A stretch of 57,330 nucleotides of DNA from an uncultured Bacteroidia bacterium (GTDB taxonomy: Bacteria; Bacteroidota; Bacteroidia; Bacteroidales; F082), in the NCBI GenBank assembly GCA_902799345.1, contig CADBZW010000013.1:1-57330 (forward strand), read 5' to 3'. The position numbers were made by a program, and so were the translations under genes. Below the pieces are notes generated by a model. That model was given only the letters and a program-made list of their open reading frames with translations. It did not search any database and had not been told where the DNA came from. Within the stretch, counting starts at the first letter, position 1, and every line of letters starts with the position of its first letter. Below, piece after piece: positions 48,647-57,330 of this stretch.

Positions 48647-48844
48647 ATGAAAACACTTGAAAATATGATTCCGTATTGTGGAAGTTGTTCGCGTAAGATT
48701 AAGAAAGAAGGTCTAGCTAAAGATGAGTATTATTGTGATGCTCTAATTGATACTCCGATGAAAGGAGTTGTTACTTCAGATATTGATGGAACACATTGCA
48801 TAGAACTTGGTGTTTATAGACCACTTAATCAAGAGATAGAGTAA
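48647..48844 (+). CDS. Small cysteine-containing protein, possibly zinc-binding
   Basis: 65 residues. A CGSC pair (residues 11-14) plus two further cysteines (YYCDAL, THCIEL) could form a small zinc site: MIPYCGSCSRKIKKEGLAKD. No signal peptide or known family. AT-rich codon use, as in the next gene. It lies 42 bases upstream of the DUF3825 gene on the same strand and is probably transcribed with it. Confidence 0.65.
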   Translation: MKTLENMIPYCGSCSRKIKKEGLAKDEYYCDALIDTPMKGVVTSDIDGTHCIELGVYRPLNQEIE

Positions 48845-48886
48845 ACTTGAAAGAAAAAAATACAAACAAATAATAATTATTGAATT

Positions 48887-50341
48887 ATGGAAGAAAAAAA
48901 AGGATTGTTCAAATTGGGTTATGTGAATCTAAAGCGAAATGAAAAAGGACAGAATTGCATATCAATACTGTCCCTAATAATGGGTCATGAAATACAATTG
49001 GATGAAATAAACTCATTCGTAGAGTCGGATGATTTTAAACTTGAATTCATCGACAAAAACGGGAATGTTACTACGGAAGATGCTTCCATTGGATTTAGAT
49101 TCAAACTGCCATGGCAAGATGCTAAAGAGAGTGAAATTTATGGTTATTTCAAAAAGATTGATTCTGGTTTTGCTGGTGTTAAATGGGTTACTGGCCTAAG
49201 AAATTATGGATTTATCAACCATATTTGTTGGGAAAAACTTAAAGCTCTTTGTGGCAATGATATTACAGAGAGTACTATTGGAAAATACATCACTTCCAGC
49301 ATTGATTATTACAATGGTGCTGGACATACTAAATTTCGTGATGGCACAGCCGTGACTTCGGAGACAGGGAAATTCATGAAATTTAACACAAGTCTTTCTG
49401 TCAATGGTGAAGCTTTGGTTGGTTGGTTTACAAAAAACAAACTAGGACGTTTTGAGGGAATTAGTTGGGGAACGGAACGTGATTTCAAAGCCGCTCAAGA
49501 TTTAAGAGAACAGTTCTTCGTGGGACGCATGGCTTTTGATTCTATTGAGAAATGCAACATCTTTTTGGAAGAACTTAAGGGAAAAATCATTCCAGAGCCT
49601 TGGGAGTACAAACGTAAAAAAGATGATACTTTTAAAAACCCAATATTGAAGTCCTATCTACAGTTTGAATTGGACAGACTTTTCTATGAACAAGATGTGT
49701 TAAACTATCCTGATAGGGTAATAACCAACGAAAGCAATAATAAAGTATGGTTCAACACAAATCTTATTAATATATACGGAAAAGAATTGTTTCTAGTTGG
49801 CACTCTTTTAGAAATATCTAACAAGATATATATAGGCGATCTTGAAATACAACCATCCATAAGGGAAATGAGGCAGATGGGGTTTGGCTCATCAAAAAAG
49901 CCCTTGCCGCCAGAGTTTTTTAAGGATATAAATGAGATCTTTTTCCATTGGGACTGGGAGATAGATCTAGACATGATAAAATCCGAACATATTATAGGAG
50001 ATCGTAAGGAAAGATTTCCGGAAAAATACCATAATATGACAACGGATTCTTTGGGTCGTACACTTGATACTGCAATAGAACTAGCAAGAAGTATAGCTCA
50101 ACGAAACTATAAGTTTATTGTACCGATGTACTATCCTACTGCAAATAGGATCCAGTTATTAATGCCAATATATTTAGAAAATTCTTATTCCGGTAAACCG
50201 GATTTTGCGTTAGTGCTAACTCCACATCCAAATGAAAAGTGTTATACTCCCGAAACAATACTTGGATTAGATGAGGTTTATCAAGATGCACGATTAATCG
50301 CAAAGCCCGAAGAATCATGGCTTAATCCTGATATGTTGTAA
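48887..50341 (+). CDS. DUF3825 domain-containing protein
   Basis: 484 residues. The C-terminal half (about 230-484) has the DUF3825 pattern: NPILKSYLQFELDRLFYEQD, KVWFNTNLINIYGKELF, EHIIGDRKERFPEKYHNMTT, NYKFIVPMYYPTANRIQLLM, PDFALVLTP, and the end TILGLDEVYQDARLIAKPEE plus SWLNPDML. The N-terminal 200 residues form a separate region without a recognised family (YGYFKKIDSGFAGVKWVTGL). The function of DUF3825 is unknown; members occur in accessory regions. The gene is markedly AT-rich compared with core genes, which suggests horizontal transfer. Confidence 0.85.
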   Translation: MEEKKGLFKLGYVNLKRNEKGQNCISILSLIMGHEIQLDEINSFVESDDFKLEFIDKNGNVTTEDASIGFRFKLPWQDAKESEIYGYFKKIDSGFAGVKWVTGLRNYGFINHICWEKLKALCGNDITESTIGKYITSSIDYYNGAGHTKFRDGTAVTSETGKFMKFNTSLSVNGEALVGWFTKNKLGRFEGISWGTERDFKAAQDLREQFFVGRMAFDSIEKCNIFLEELKGKIIPEPWEYKRKKDDTFKNPILKSYLQFELDRLFYEQDVLNYPDRVITNESNNKVWFNTNLINIYGKELFLVGTLLEISNKIYIGDLEIQPSIREMRQMGFGSSKKPLPPEFFKDINEIFFHWDWEIDLDMIKSEHIIGDRKERFPEKYHNMTTDSLGRTLDTAIELARSIAQRNYKFIVPMYYPTANRIQLLMPIYLENSYSGKPDFALVLTPHPNEKCYTPETILGLDEVYQDARLIAKPEESWLNPDML

Positions 50342-50433
50342 ACAGGTGATGGCTAAGAGAAAACCAAAGTAATAACGGCTTGGCCAAAACAGATTCACTC
50401 ATGCTTGGTAGATGAGCTAAACTGTTAAGTCTA

Positions 50434-50472
50434 ATAATCCCCAGCATAACATGTTGTTGTGCTGGGGATTAT
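50434..50472. terminator. Perfect 13-base inverted repeat after the DUF3825 gene
   Basis: ATAATCCCCAGCA (50434-50446) pairs with TGCTGGGGATTAT (50460-50472) across 13 bases. No T-run follows on either strand, so it may be a Rho-type stop, a processing signal or a small repeat element. Confidence 0.55.
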
Positions 50473-50505
50473 GCATCTACGCAAATTGGTTGCGCAGAGC
50501 CGCCA

Positions 50506-50513
50506 TACTTTTG
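50506..50513 (+). promoter_or_regulatory. -7 box of the helicase operon
   Basis: TACTTTTG, 23 bases before the ATG at 50537. A TTG at 50486-50488 is 17 bases upstream, a little short of the usual spacing. Confidence 0.5.
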
Positions 50514-50536
50514 CAATCGAAAAACAAAAAAACAAC

Positions 50537-52603
50537 ATGAAGATTGCAGAAGTAATTTTAGACGAAACCAACATCGAGCAGCAAAAGGCTTTTGACCTTG
50601 TGGCAAATACTAACACCAGTTTGTTCATCGCTGGAAAGGCCGGTACGGGCAAGACCACCTTCGTTAAGGGCATTCAGGAGCAAATCAAAAAGAGCTTTTT
50701 GGTGCTGGCTCCAACTGGCATTGCCGCCATGAATGTCGGGGGACAAACCATCCACTCGTTTTTCGGCCTTCCTTTTGAGGCAATTGGGCCAGAGACAAAG
50801 ATGGAAGTTTCTTTGGAGAAGCGCAAGACCCTTGAACATATCGACACCATCATTATCGATGAAGCCTCTATGGTGCGCTGCGATTGGGTGGACGGTATCG
50901 ACCGCTTCCTCCGCGCTTTGATGCACACCCATCTTCCTTTTGGCGGTAAGCAAGTGGTGTTTGTCGGCGATCTTTTTCAGTTGCCTCCAGTGGTGAGACG
51001 CGGAAGTGCCGACGATATGATGTTGTGTTATATGTACGGCAACGGTACTCCATATTTTTACAAGGCAAACGTGATGAAGCGGATGAACCTGCCCAAGATA
51101 GAGTTCCAAAAGGTGTACCGCCAAGAGGATTCGGAGTTTTTGGGCATTCTGGATAGGATGCGCTTGGGGGAGAACACAGAAAAAGACATGGATGTCCTTA
51201 ACCGTCATGTGAGCTCCGATGATAAAGTGGGCGATTACTCTGTCATTCTGACTGCCCGCGTGAACACAGCAGACGGCATCAATGATCAGAAACTGAATGA
51301 AATCGACTCAGAGGAGTTTTGCTATGAGGGCGAGATTTCGGGCAAGTTCAAGTCTCAGGATGTTCCTGCCCCGATAACGTTGAGGCTTAAGGTTGGCGCT
51401 CAGGTCATTTTCTGCCGCAACGACTATCCGCGTGGCGTTGTGAACGGCACTATTGCCAAAGTTGTGGCTTTGGAGGACGATACAATCAAAGTCGCCTTGA
51501 AGGATGGGGAAGAAATCGAGGTGGAAAAGATGACATGGGAGACTAAGGAAAGCGTTTATGATGAAACGACCAAAACAGTGAAGTCAGAAGTTGTCGGATC
51601 CTTCACGCAATACCCGCTGAAACTGGCTTGGGCCATCACGATACACAAATCCCAAGGCATGACATTTGACCGGATGCACTTCGACCTTGCTCATGGCACT
51701 TTTGCTGCAGGTCAGGCATACGTGGCCATCAGCCGTATGCGCTCGTTGGATGGATTGACGTTGAGCAGAAAGATTTTCAAAAACGACATTTTGCAGAATG
51801 CGGAAATCAAGGCTTTTGCTAACTCGTTCAACGATGTGGCAATGATTGACGACGAGTTGTCGTTTGGCGAAGAATACTATAAGCATCTCGCCAAAAAGGA
51901 CTATGACAATGCGGCCAGGATGTGCCTGCTTCATTCGATGGAAAAGATGAAGTCTGGCGACTATCGCAGTGCTGCACTCTTGGCCAAGAAGATGTTTGAT
52001 GTGATGCTCGACGACAAGTGTCTGAAAGGGCTGACAAAGGATGTTCCGCTGTTGAAGGATTGTAGTACGACATGCCATTTCCTCAACGCTGTAGTATGTC
52101 TATATGGCGATCATTTAGAGGAAGCCATCGGTTATGCCAATATGGTGCTTGACCGCAGGCCTTGCCTCGAAGCCATGTTCATAAAGGGAAAAGCCTTGCT
52201 GGCATTAAGCCGCTATGAAGAGGCATTGGAAATGGCCCAACTGATTCGCATAGCCAGCAAAGAGTCGGTTGATAAAGTTGCCATCGACAAGAAACAATAT
52301 CTCTTTGAAGCAGAACTCAACGAACAGCTAGGGAGCACCAACCTCGACACTTGCAAACAATTGCTGAAGCTCTGCCCAGAATATCTTCCTGCCTATGTGA
52401 TACTACGAAAAGATGCATTATTGGAAGGACTGGCTTTGGAGGTGCTTGAAGGTGAAGATGAAAACGCATTAGTGTCGGCATTTAATAATGAAGCGGTTTC
52501 TGACAATGATTTCAAGAAGATGCTCTACGAAACTGACAAGACCAGCGTGACATTCAAGTTGTTTGCATTAAGGGCACGGAAAATCAAAATGGAAGAAAAC
52601 TAA
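50537..52603 (+). CDS. PIF1/RecD-like superfamily 1 helicase with C-terminal TPR-like extension
   Basis: 688 residues from the ATG at 50537. Helicase motifs: Walker A FIAGKAGTGKTTFVKG (30-45), LVLAPTGIAAMNVGGQTIHS (Ia), IIIDEASMVRCDWVDG (II), FVGDLFQLPPV (III), and late motifs LAWAITIHKSQGMTFDRMHF (V) and YVAISRMRSLDGLTL (VI). This is the PIF1/Dda branch, acting 5'-3' on DNA. The last 230 residues are helical and TPR-like (AIGYANMVLDRRPCLEAMFI, SRYEEALEMAQLIR). The extension may recruit a partner. Two membrane-protein genes follow closely on the same strand. Confidence 0.92.
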   Translation: MKIAEVILDETNIEQQKAFDLVANTNTSLFIAGKAGTGKTTFVKGIQEQIKKSFLVLAPTGIAAMNVGGQTIHSFFGLPFEAIGPETKMEVSLEKRKTLEHIDTIIIDEASMVRCDWVDGIDRFLRALMHTHLPFGGKQVVFVGDLFQLPPVVRRGSADDMMLCYMYGNGTPYFYKANVMKRMNLPKIEFQKVYRQEDSEFLGILDRMRLGENTEKDMDVLNRHVSSDDKVGDYSVILTARVNTADGINDQKLNEIDSEEFCYEGEISGKFKSQDVPAPITLRLKVGAQVIFCRNDYPRGVVNGTIAKVVALEDDTIKVALKDGEEIEVEKMTWETKESVYDETTKTVKSEVVGSFTQYPLKLAWAITIHKSQGMTFDRMHFDLAHGTFAAGQAYVAISRMRSLDGLTLSRKIFKNDILQNAEIKAFANSFNDVAMIDDELSFGEEYYKHLAKKDYDNAARMCLLHSMEKMKSGDYRSAALLAKKMFDVMLDDKCLKGLTKDVPLLKDCSTTCHFLNAVVCLYGDHLEEAIGYANMVLDRRPCLEAMFIKGKALLALSRYEEALEMAQLIRIASKESVDKVAIDKKQYLFEAELNEQLGSTNLDTCKQLLKLCPEYLPAYVILRKDALLEGLALEVLEGEDENALVSAFNNEAVSDNDFKKMLYETDKTSVTFKLFALRARKIKMEEN

Positions 52604-52622
52604 TCAGTACAAAAACAGAAAC

Positions 52623-53258
52623 ATGGAAGACAAGAAAGCATTTACAAAAAGCAATCTGATTGCAGGAGCAATTGGCATCGTGATCATGGGCGTGTTATAC
52701 TCTTTGCAAGACCGTTCATTTGTTTGGCTTATTCTTTGCGGTTGTCTTGCTCTCGGAATCATGATAGCTTACATTTTGAGCCTCACCCTTTGGAAAAGCA
52801 CACAAGCTATTGAGACTGATATATGCAAGCGCTTGGAGAAAGCGGGGTATCGTTACGAAAAGAAAGAGGGCGACCTCTTTGTTTTCAAAAGCAACAACCG
52901 TTTTGAAGTTCACATTGATGACAGCTTCAATAAAAGGATTAAGAACCTTTACATATTGTATAAGTTCAAAGATGATTCTTTCGATAAAGTAGATACTAAT
53001 GGTTGGAGTCGAGCAGCCAATATTATCAATGTTCGCAACACTAATACCATTTTTGTGGCATTGGAAGATCATCTTTGCTGTTGCTACCAAAGTGCCATTG
53101 GCAATTCAAAAGATTTCATGAACGAGTTCAACGTGGCTTATCAGTCCGTTGTTGAGGTCATGGAAGACTATGGCAGGTTGGTTCCGTTTCTGGAGCGGGA
53201 TTATCCGAATAATACGGAAAACCAGAGTACAATTGGGTTCAAACAAACTAACAACTAA
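52623..53258 (+). CDS. Hypothetical membrane protein with two N-terminal transmembrane segments
   Basis: 211 residues. Hydrophobic segments IAGAIGIVIMGVLYSL and FVWLILCGCLALGIMIAYIL (about 14-30 and 34-55) are followed by a soluble alpha/beta part (KRLEKAGYRYEKKEGDLFVF, NRFEVHIDDSFNKRIKNLYI). No family is recognised. It starts 19 bases after the helicase stop and 13 bases separate it from the next gene, so a three-gene operon is likely. Confidence 0.8.
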   Translation: MEDKKAFTKSNLIAGAIGIVIMGVLYSLQDRSFVWLILCGCLALGIMIAYILSLTLWKSTQAIETDICKRLEKAGYRYEKKEGDLFVFKSNNRFEVHIDDSFNKRIKNLYILYKFKDDSFDKVDTNGWSRAANIINVRNTNTIFVALEDHLCCCYQSAIGNSKDFMNEFNVAYQSVVEVMEDYGRLVPFLERDYPNNTENQSTIGFKQTNN

Positions 53259-53271
53259 AACACAAAACGTC

Positions 53272-53877
53272 ATGGAAGAATTATTTTTAAACAAATTGGC
53301 TGAGGCGTACCAAACTTATGATAGAAGCAATATGAGAAGACACGTATTGATTAAGGCAATAGCCCTGTTTCTTTCCTGGTTTACACTTTCACCGCTCATG
53401 CTCATCTTGGATGGGCGGTGGAAGTTGTTGCCGAAATGGTTACGCATTGTGTTGTTTGTGGTTTCACCTATGATGCTGATCATAGTGGCCGTGGCTGCAA
53501 TATGGGGCTGTGACTATTATTCGGAGCATTATATGCTGCACCATTTTGTCAGGCGCAGGGTGGTTGAAAACATCACGGGTGTTAGGCTGCCCAAATATAA
53601 AGTGGTTGACCGAGGGGAAGAATGGGTGTGCTTTGGTCGTTCTCCAGAACATACTTATGACTTCACAATGGGATTCAAGAAAATGCCCGATGATGATTTC
53701 TATAAAAAGCTCGACGAGCATTTCGATTGCTTTGAGCCAGGCAAATACAGCTATAGCGCCATCTGGGGCAACGGGATGGAAGCCCCCAAAGGCGAATCGG
53801 ACAAGGACGACATCAGCTTTTCCATTGACATAGAACGAGTCTCAAAGACATTCCATATTAGGGTAGGGGAATGGTGA
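53272..53877 (+). CDS. Hypothetical membrane protein
   Basis: 201 residues from the ATG at 53272; a longer frame from 53149 overlaps the upstream gene in another frame and is rejected. Two transmembrane segments (LIKAIALFLSWFTLSPLMLI and IVLFVVSPMMLIIVAVAAIW). A soluble C-terminal half follows (YKVVDRGEEWVCFGRSPEHT, GESDKDDISFSIDIERVSKT). No family is recognised. The layout, two helices then a soluble domain, parallels the upstream gene although sequence similarity is not obvious. Confidence 0.78.
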   Translation: MEELFLNKLAEAYQTYDRSNMRRHVLIKAIALFLSWFTLSPLMLILDGRWKLLPKWLRIVLFVVSPMMLIIVAVAAIWGCDYYSEHYMLHHFVRRRVVENITGVRLPKYKVVDRGEEWVCFGRSPEHTYDFTMGFKKMPDDDFYKKLDEHFDCFEPGKYSYSAIWGNGMEAPKGESDKDDISFSIDIERVSKTFHIRVGEW

Positions 53878-53903
53878 CCCCATGACTGTACCTATACAAA
53901 AAA

Positions 53904-53932
53904 GCCCCTCAACTACTTGAGGGGCCTTTTTG
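53904..53932. terminator. Bidirectional terminator between the helicase operon and rpoD
   Basis: GCCCCTCAA (53904-53912) pairs with TTGAGGGGC (53917-53925) across CTAC. Poly-A precedes and CTTTTTG follows, so both convergent units can end here. Confidence 0.88.
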
Positions 53933-53938
53933 ACTTCA

Positions 53939-54802
53939 TTAACCGAGATAACTCTTCAGGATCTTGCTGCGGCTGGTGTGTTTCAACCGGCGTATGGCCT
54001 TCTCCTTGATCTGGCGCACGCGCTCGCGCGTCAGGTCGAATTTTTCGCCGATCTCCTCCAAGGTCATCGGGTGGCTGCCGTTCAGCCCGAAATACAGGCG
54101 GACGACATCCTGCTCCCGCTGCGTCAGGGTGGAGATGGCTCGGTCAATTTCTTTGCGCAACGACTCATACAGAAGCTCGGTCTCAGGCGTCGGGGCCTCC
54201 TCGCTCTTCAGCACGTCGTACATGGTGTTGTCTTCATCCTGCACGAGCGGTGCGTCCATCGAGATGTGGCGTCCGGCGTTCTTCATCGACTCTTTCACCT
54301 CGGCTTCCGTGATCTCCAGCACCTCGGCAATCTCCTCTGCATTGGGTTCGCGCTCAAACTCTTGCTCTAACTTAGCATAAGTTTTGTTGATTTTGTTGAT
54401 GGAACCGATCTTGTTTAGAGGGAGACGGACAATACGCGATTGCTCGGCCAAAGCCTGGAGGATGGACTGACGAATCCACCACACGGCATAGGAGATGAAC
54501 TTGAAACCTCTGGTTTCGTCGAAACGTTGTGCGGCTTTGATCAGTCCCAAGTTGCCTTCGTTGATTAAGTCGGGAAGACTGAGGCCTTGGTTCTGATACT
54601 GTTTTGCTACGGAGACTACAAAACGCAAGTTGGCCTTGGTGAGTTTTTCCAATGCGATCTTGTCGCCTTGCTTGATACGCTGGGCCAATTCAACCTCTTC
54701 TTCAGCCGAAATCAGCTCAACCTTACCAATCTCTTGCAGGTACTTGTCGAGAGACGCGGTCTCACGGTTCGTCACCTGCTTCGTAATCTTTAACTGCCTC
54801 AT
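53939..54802 (-). CDS. rpoD: Primary RNA polymerase sigma factor (RpoD/SigA)
   Basis: 287 residues, the usual short form of Bacteroidetes without region 1.1. Region 1.2 ([20 protein letters not shown]), region 2 ([40 protein letters not shown]), region 3 and region 4 ([40 protein letters not shown]) are complete. It directs core polymerase to the TTG/TAnnTTTG promoters seen throughout the window. It lies downstream of pnp on the same strand without a clear promoter of its own. Confidence 0.97.
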   Translation of the reverse strand: MRQLKITKQVTNRETASLDKYLQEIGKVELISAEEEVELAQRIKQGDKIALEKLTKANLRFVVSVAKQYQNQGLSLPDLINEGNLGLIKAAQRFDETRGFKFISYAVWWIRQSILQALAEQSRIVRLPLNKIGSINKINKTYAKLEQEFEREPNAEEIAEVLEITEAEVKESMKNAGRHISMDAPLVQDEDNTMYDVLKSEEAPTPETELLYESLRKEIDRAISTLTQREQDVVRLYFGLNGSHPMTLEEIGEKFDLTRERVRQIKEKAIRRLKHTSRSKILKSYLG

Positions 54803-54833
54803 TTAAGTTTAATTAGTTCTTTGAATATGGTTT

Positions 54834-54863
54834 GTCGTTGGCGGACTTTCGCCCGCCAACGAC
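54834..54863. terminator. Hairpin between pnp and rpoD
   Basis: GTCGTTGGCGG (54834-54844) pairs with CCGCCAACGAC (54853-54863) across 8 bases. On the minus strand no T-run follows, so complete termination is doubtful; it may partly separate pnp and rpoD transcripts or protect the pnp 3' end. Confidence 0.6.
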
Positions 54864-54870
54864 GATTATT

Positions 54871-57126
54871 TTACTTTCTGCGGGGACCGCCGTTGCCACC
54901 GTGGTTGCCATTGCCATGACCACCACCGGGACGACCGTTGCCGTGACCGCCTGGACGCGGACCACCGGGACGCGGGCCGTTGGGTTTCTTCTCCTCATAG
55001 CCTTCCGGCTTGGGGAGCAGGGCACGGTGCGACAGACGCAGTTTGCCGGTCTTCTCATCAATCTCGATGAGCTTCACGTCGATCTCGTCGCCTTCCTTCA
55101 GGCCGGTCTCTTCCATGGTCTCGTAACGCTTCCAGTCGATCTCCGAGATGTGGAGCAGGCCGTCCTTGTTGGGGATAATCTCCACAAAGGCGCCAAAGGC
55201 CATGATGGAAACGATCTTGCCGTGGTAGACCTCTCCAACTTCGGGCACTTGCACGATGGCCTTGATCTTGGCCTTGCAGGCTTCGATGTCTTCCTTGTTC
55301 TGGGAGGCAATCTCCACGATGCCCTTCTGCTCGTCCTCGGTGATGACGATGACGGTGTTGGTCTGCTTCTGCATCTCTTGGATGACCTTGCCACCGGGGC
55401 CGATGACGGCACCAATCATATCCTTCGGGATATACATGGTCTCGATGCGCGGCACGAACTCCTTGTAGTCGGCACGAGGCTCGGTGATGGTCTTGGCCAT
55501 CTCGTCGAGGATGTGGAGACGACCCTGACGGGCTTGCTCCAGGGCTTCGCTCAGCACCTCGTAGGAGAGGCCGTCGACCTTGATATCCATCTGGCAGGCG
55601 GTGATACCGTCGCGGGTACCCGTGACCTTGAAGTCCATGTCGCCAAGGTGGTCCTCGTCGCCGAGGATGTCGGTGAGGATGGCGTACTTGCCGGTCTCGC
55701 TATCGCTGATCATACCCATGGCCACGCCAGCGACGGGCTTGCGCATCGGCACGCCAGCGTCCATCAGGGCGAGGCAGCCACCGCACACGGAGGCCATAGA
55801 GGAGGAACCGTTGGATTCGAGGATGTCGCTCACGATACGGATGGTGTAAGGCATGCTCTCGTCGTGGGGCACCATCGTCTTGAGGGCGCGTTCGGCGAGG
55901 TTGCCGTGACCGATCTCGCGGCGGCTGGTGCTGCGCTGTGCCTTGGCCTCGCCAGTGGCAAAGCCGGGGAAGTTGTAGTGCAGTGTGAAGTTCTTGGTGC
56001 CTTCCACCACGGCGCCGTCGAGGGTCTGCTCGTCGAGTTTGGTGCCGAGGGTGACGGTGACCAAAGCCTGGGTCTCACCACGGGTGAACACAGCCGAGCC
56101 GTGGGCCTTGGGCAGCACGTCGACTTCGGTCCAGATGGGACGCACCTCGTTGGTCTTACGGCCGTCGAGGCGGATGCGCTCGTTGAGGACGGCGTTACGC
56201 ACGGCCGAGCGTTCCACGTCGTGGAAGTAACGCTTGGCGAGCGGAGCGACGGTCTCGAGCTCTTCTTCGGTATATTTTTCGAGATATTTGTCAAGGATGC
56301 CGCTGAAGGTCTCTTCGCGGAGGTGCTTGTCGGCGCAGCCGGTGAGGGCGAAGTCGTAGCAAGGCTGGTAGCAGTTGGCTTCGATCTCGGCACGAAGGTT
56401 CTCGTCGTTCACCTCGTGGCAGTATTCGCGCTTGGCCTTGTTGACCTCTTCCATGAGCTCGATCTGAGCCTGGCATTGGATCTTGATGGCCTCGTGGGCG
56501 GCTTTCAGGGCGCCGAGCATCTCTTGCTCAGACACTTCCTTGCATTCGCCTTCCACCATGCAGATGTCTTTCATCGAGGCGGCCACCATCAGTTCGAGGC
56601 GGGCGTCTTCCATCTGGGCGAAGGTCGGGTTGATGACGTATTCGTCGCCGATGAGGGCCACGCGCACTTCCGAAATCGGGCCATGGAAGGGGATGTCGGA
56701 CACGCAGATGGCGGCGGAGGCTGCCAGGGCGGCGAGAGCGTCGGGGGTCTGCTCCTTGTCGTTCGACAGGAGGTTGACTTGCACGATGGTCTCGGCATGG
56801 TAGTCATCGGGGAACAGCGGGCGCAGGGCGCGGTCGATGAGGCGTGAGATCAGCACTTCGTAGTCGGAGGGCTTGGCCTCGCGTTTGAAGAAACCGCCGG
56901 GGAACTTGCCCGTGGCGTAGTATTTTTCCCTATAGTCGACAGACAGCGGGAAGAAATCGGTTTCGGGAGCCACTTCCGTTGCGGAGCAAACGGTGGCCAG
57001 GATGACGGTGTCGCCGCAGCGGAGCATGACTGATCCGTCGGCTTGCTTGGCGTAACGGCCAGTGTTGAGCGTAATCTCTTGACCGTTAGGCATGTGGATG
57101 GTTTTTGTAAATCCAATAGGACCCAT
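54871..57126 (-). CDS. pnp: Polyribonucleotide nucleotidyltransferase (PNPase)
   Basis: 751 residues. Two RNase PH-type domains (first about 10-230 with [20 protein letters not shown]; second about 330-560 with [18 protein letters not shown]-like sequence and the catalytic region [18 protein letters not shown]). A helical linker, a KH domain ([20 protein letters not shown]) and an S1 domain ([20 protein letters not shown]) follow. The tail is Gly/Arg/His/Asn-rich (about 715-751), as in RNA-binding low-complexity ends. PNPase degrades RNA 3'-5' with phosphate. It stands downstream of rpsO, the conserved bacterial order. Confidence 0.97.
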   Translation of the reverse strand: MGPIGFTKTIHMPNGQEITLNTGRYAKQADGSVMLRCGDTVILATVCSATEVAPETDFFPLSVDYREKYYATGKFPGGFFKREAKPSDYEVLISRLIDRALRPLFPDDYHAETIVQVNLLSNDKEQTPDALAALAASAAICVSDIPFHGPISEVRVALIGDEYVINPTFAQMEDARLELMVAASMKDICMVEGECKEVSEQEMLGALKAAHEAIKIQCQAQIELMEEVNKAKREYCHEVNDENLRAEIEANCYQPCYDFALTGCADKHLREETFSGILDKYLEKYTEEELETVAPLAKRYFHDVERSAVRNAVLNERIRLDGRKTNEVRPIWTEVDVLPKAHGSAVFTRGETQALVTVTLGTKLDEQTLDGAVVEGTKNFTLHYNFPGFATGEAKAQRSTSRREIGHGNLAERALKTMVPHDESMPYTIRIVSDILESNGSSSMASVCGGCLALMDAGVPMRKPVAGVAMGMISDSETGKYAILTDILGDEDHLGDMDFKVTGTRDGITACQMDIKVDGLSYEVLSEALEQARQGRLHILDEMAKTITEPRADYKEFVPRIETMYIPKDMIGAVIGPGGKVIQEMQKQTNTVIVITEDEQKGIVEIASQNKEDIEACKAKIKAIVQVPEVGEVYHGKIVSIMAFGAFVEIIPNKDGLLHISEIDWKRYETMEETGLKEGDEIDVKLIEIDEKTGKLRLSHRALLPKPEGYEEKKPNGPRPGGPRPGGHGNGRPGGGHGNGNHGGNGGPRRK

Positions 57127-57194
57127 AGTTGTGATGATTTGTTTACTGTTTTCTCTTAGCTTCTAAAACGTATAGAATTGGGTGCGATAAATAG

Positions 57195-57222
57195 CAAAAA
57201 AAAGGCAATGTGTATTGCCTTT
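57195..57222 (-). terminator. Terminator of rpsO
   Basis: On the minus strand AAAGGCAA and TTGCCTTT (57201-57208, 57215-57222) form a stem around 6 bases, followed by TTTTTTGC. It lies about 30 bases after the rpsO stop. Confidence 0.85.
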
Positions 57223-57254
57223 TTCTTGCGTTCCGCTTAAGGCGGGCGAAAGGA

Positions 57255-57330
57255 TTACTTTCTGATGCCCAATTCCTTAATGATGTTACGGTATCTTTCG
57301 ATGTCGGTTCTCTTCAAATAATCGAGAAGT
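57255..57330 (-). CDS. rpsO: 30S ribosomal protein S15, C-terminal fragment
   Basis: The last 24 codons are in the window: LLDYLKRTDIERYRNIIKEL, then GIRK and TAA. This is the conserved end of S15. The gene continues beyond the right edge. The rpsO-pnp order is the classical one, in which S15 and PNPase are often jointly controlled. Confidence 0.95.
   Translation of the reverse strand, partial: LLDYLKRTDIERYRNIIKELGIRK

Noticed and set aside
54832-56847. 671-codon plus-strand frame opposite pnp
   Set aside because: Shadow of pnp; the product is a Val/Gly/His/Asp-rich sequence without domains, whereas pnp is complete on the minus strand.

Overview
The window is a chromosome segment of a Bacteroidales bacterium (phylum Bacteroidota). 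Direct signs are promoters of the type TTG-N19-21-TAnnTTTG, lipoproteins and signal peptides in front of carboxypeptidase-like/TonB receptor genes, a type IX secretion C-terminal domain, GLPGLI, DUF4249, DUF4293 and DUF3078 proteins, a primary sigma factor of only 287 residues and a Rho with a long charged N-terminal extension. Housekeeping parts look GC-richer with regular codon use. The parts at about 31.9-36.9 kb and 47.3-53.9 kb look AT-richer and hold accessory genes.

Layout. 1-2.2 kb is a repeat-dense island without convincing genes, preceded by the start of a VOC/glyoxalase-family gene that leaves the window. 2.2-3.8 kb holds an AbiEi/AbiEii type IV toxin-antitoxin pair on the minus strand. 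3.9-15.4 kb is a plus-strand surface-protein region: a TPR/HTH membrane regulator, a T9SS cargo protein, small lipoproteins, a DUF4249 lipoprotein with its TonB-dependent receptor, and a GLPGLI protein overlapping a second receptor-like barrel. 15.5-18.6 kb is a replication module of a mobile element (two excisionase-like HTH proteins, a BT4734/VirE-N protein and a PriCT-2/DUF3987 protein), followed by inverted repeats and tRNA-Lys. 19.6-31.8 kb is core: a YciO/Sua5 protein, a PurF-like protein that lacks the cysteine nucleophile, SRP RNA, dipeptidyl peptidase III, Mpl, a LolA-like protein, Rho, DUF4293, a phosphoesterase, DUF3078, a TonB-family protein and RlmB. 37-46 kb is also mostly core: S9 peptidase, EF-P, LpxD, an esterase, PepD, a DUF234 ATPase and ribulose-phosphate epimerase. 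46.2-53.9 kb carries a WYL regulator, a DUF1016 nuclease, a DUF3825 protein, a PIF1-like helicase and two membrane proteins. The right end has rpoD, pnp and the end of rpsO on the minus strand.

The most interesting accessory system is at 32.2-36.3 kb. A peptide-sized gene overlaps an MvdC/MvdD-type ATP-grasp ligase, which overlaps a PD-(D/E)XK nuclease-family gene, which overlaps a five-helix membrane protein; every junction is a 4-base overlap. This looks like a graspetide (omega-ester or omega-amide RiPP) operon with an unusual nuclease partner. Its leader is a second copy of the leader of the upstream TonB-like gene, so the two units are probably co-regulated. Just upstream is an apparently structured, terminator-ended non-coding RNA with a rod-like fold.

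The window is also rich in repeats that cross gene borders. An RAYT transposase gene carries its own REP palindromes in frame. A DUF1016 gene carries five tandem small palindromes in frame. A CCCCCTTT-type palindrome sits in frame in a lipoprotein. A 320-355 bp element with terminal inverted repeats occurs twice near the left end, and its two copies differ by paired, compensating changes in their stems.
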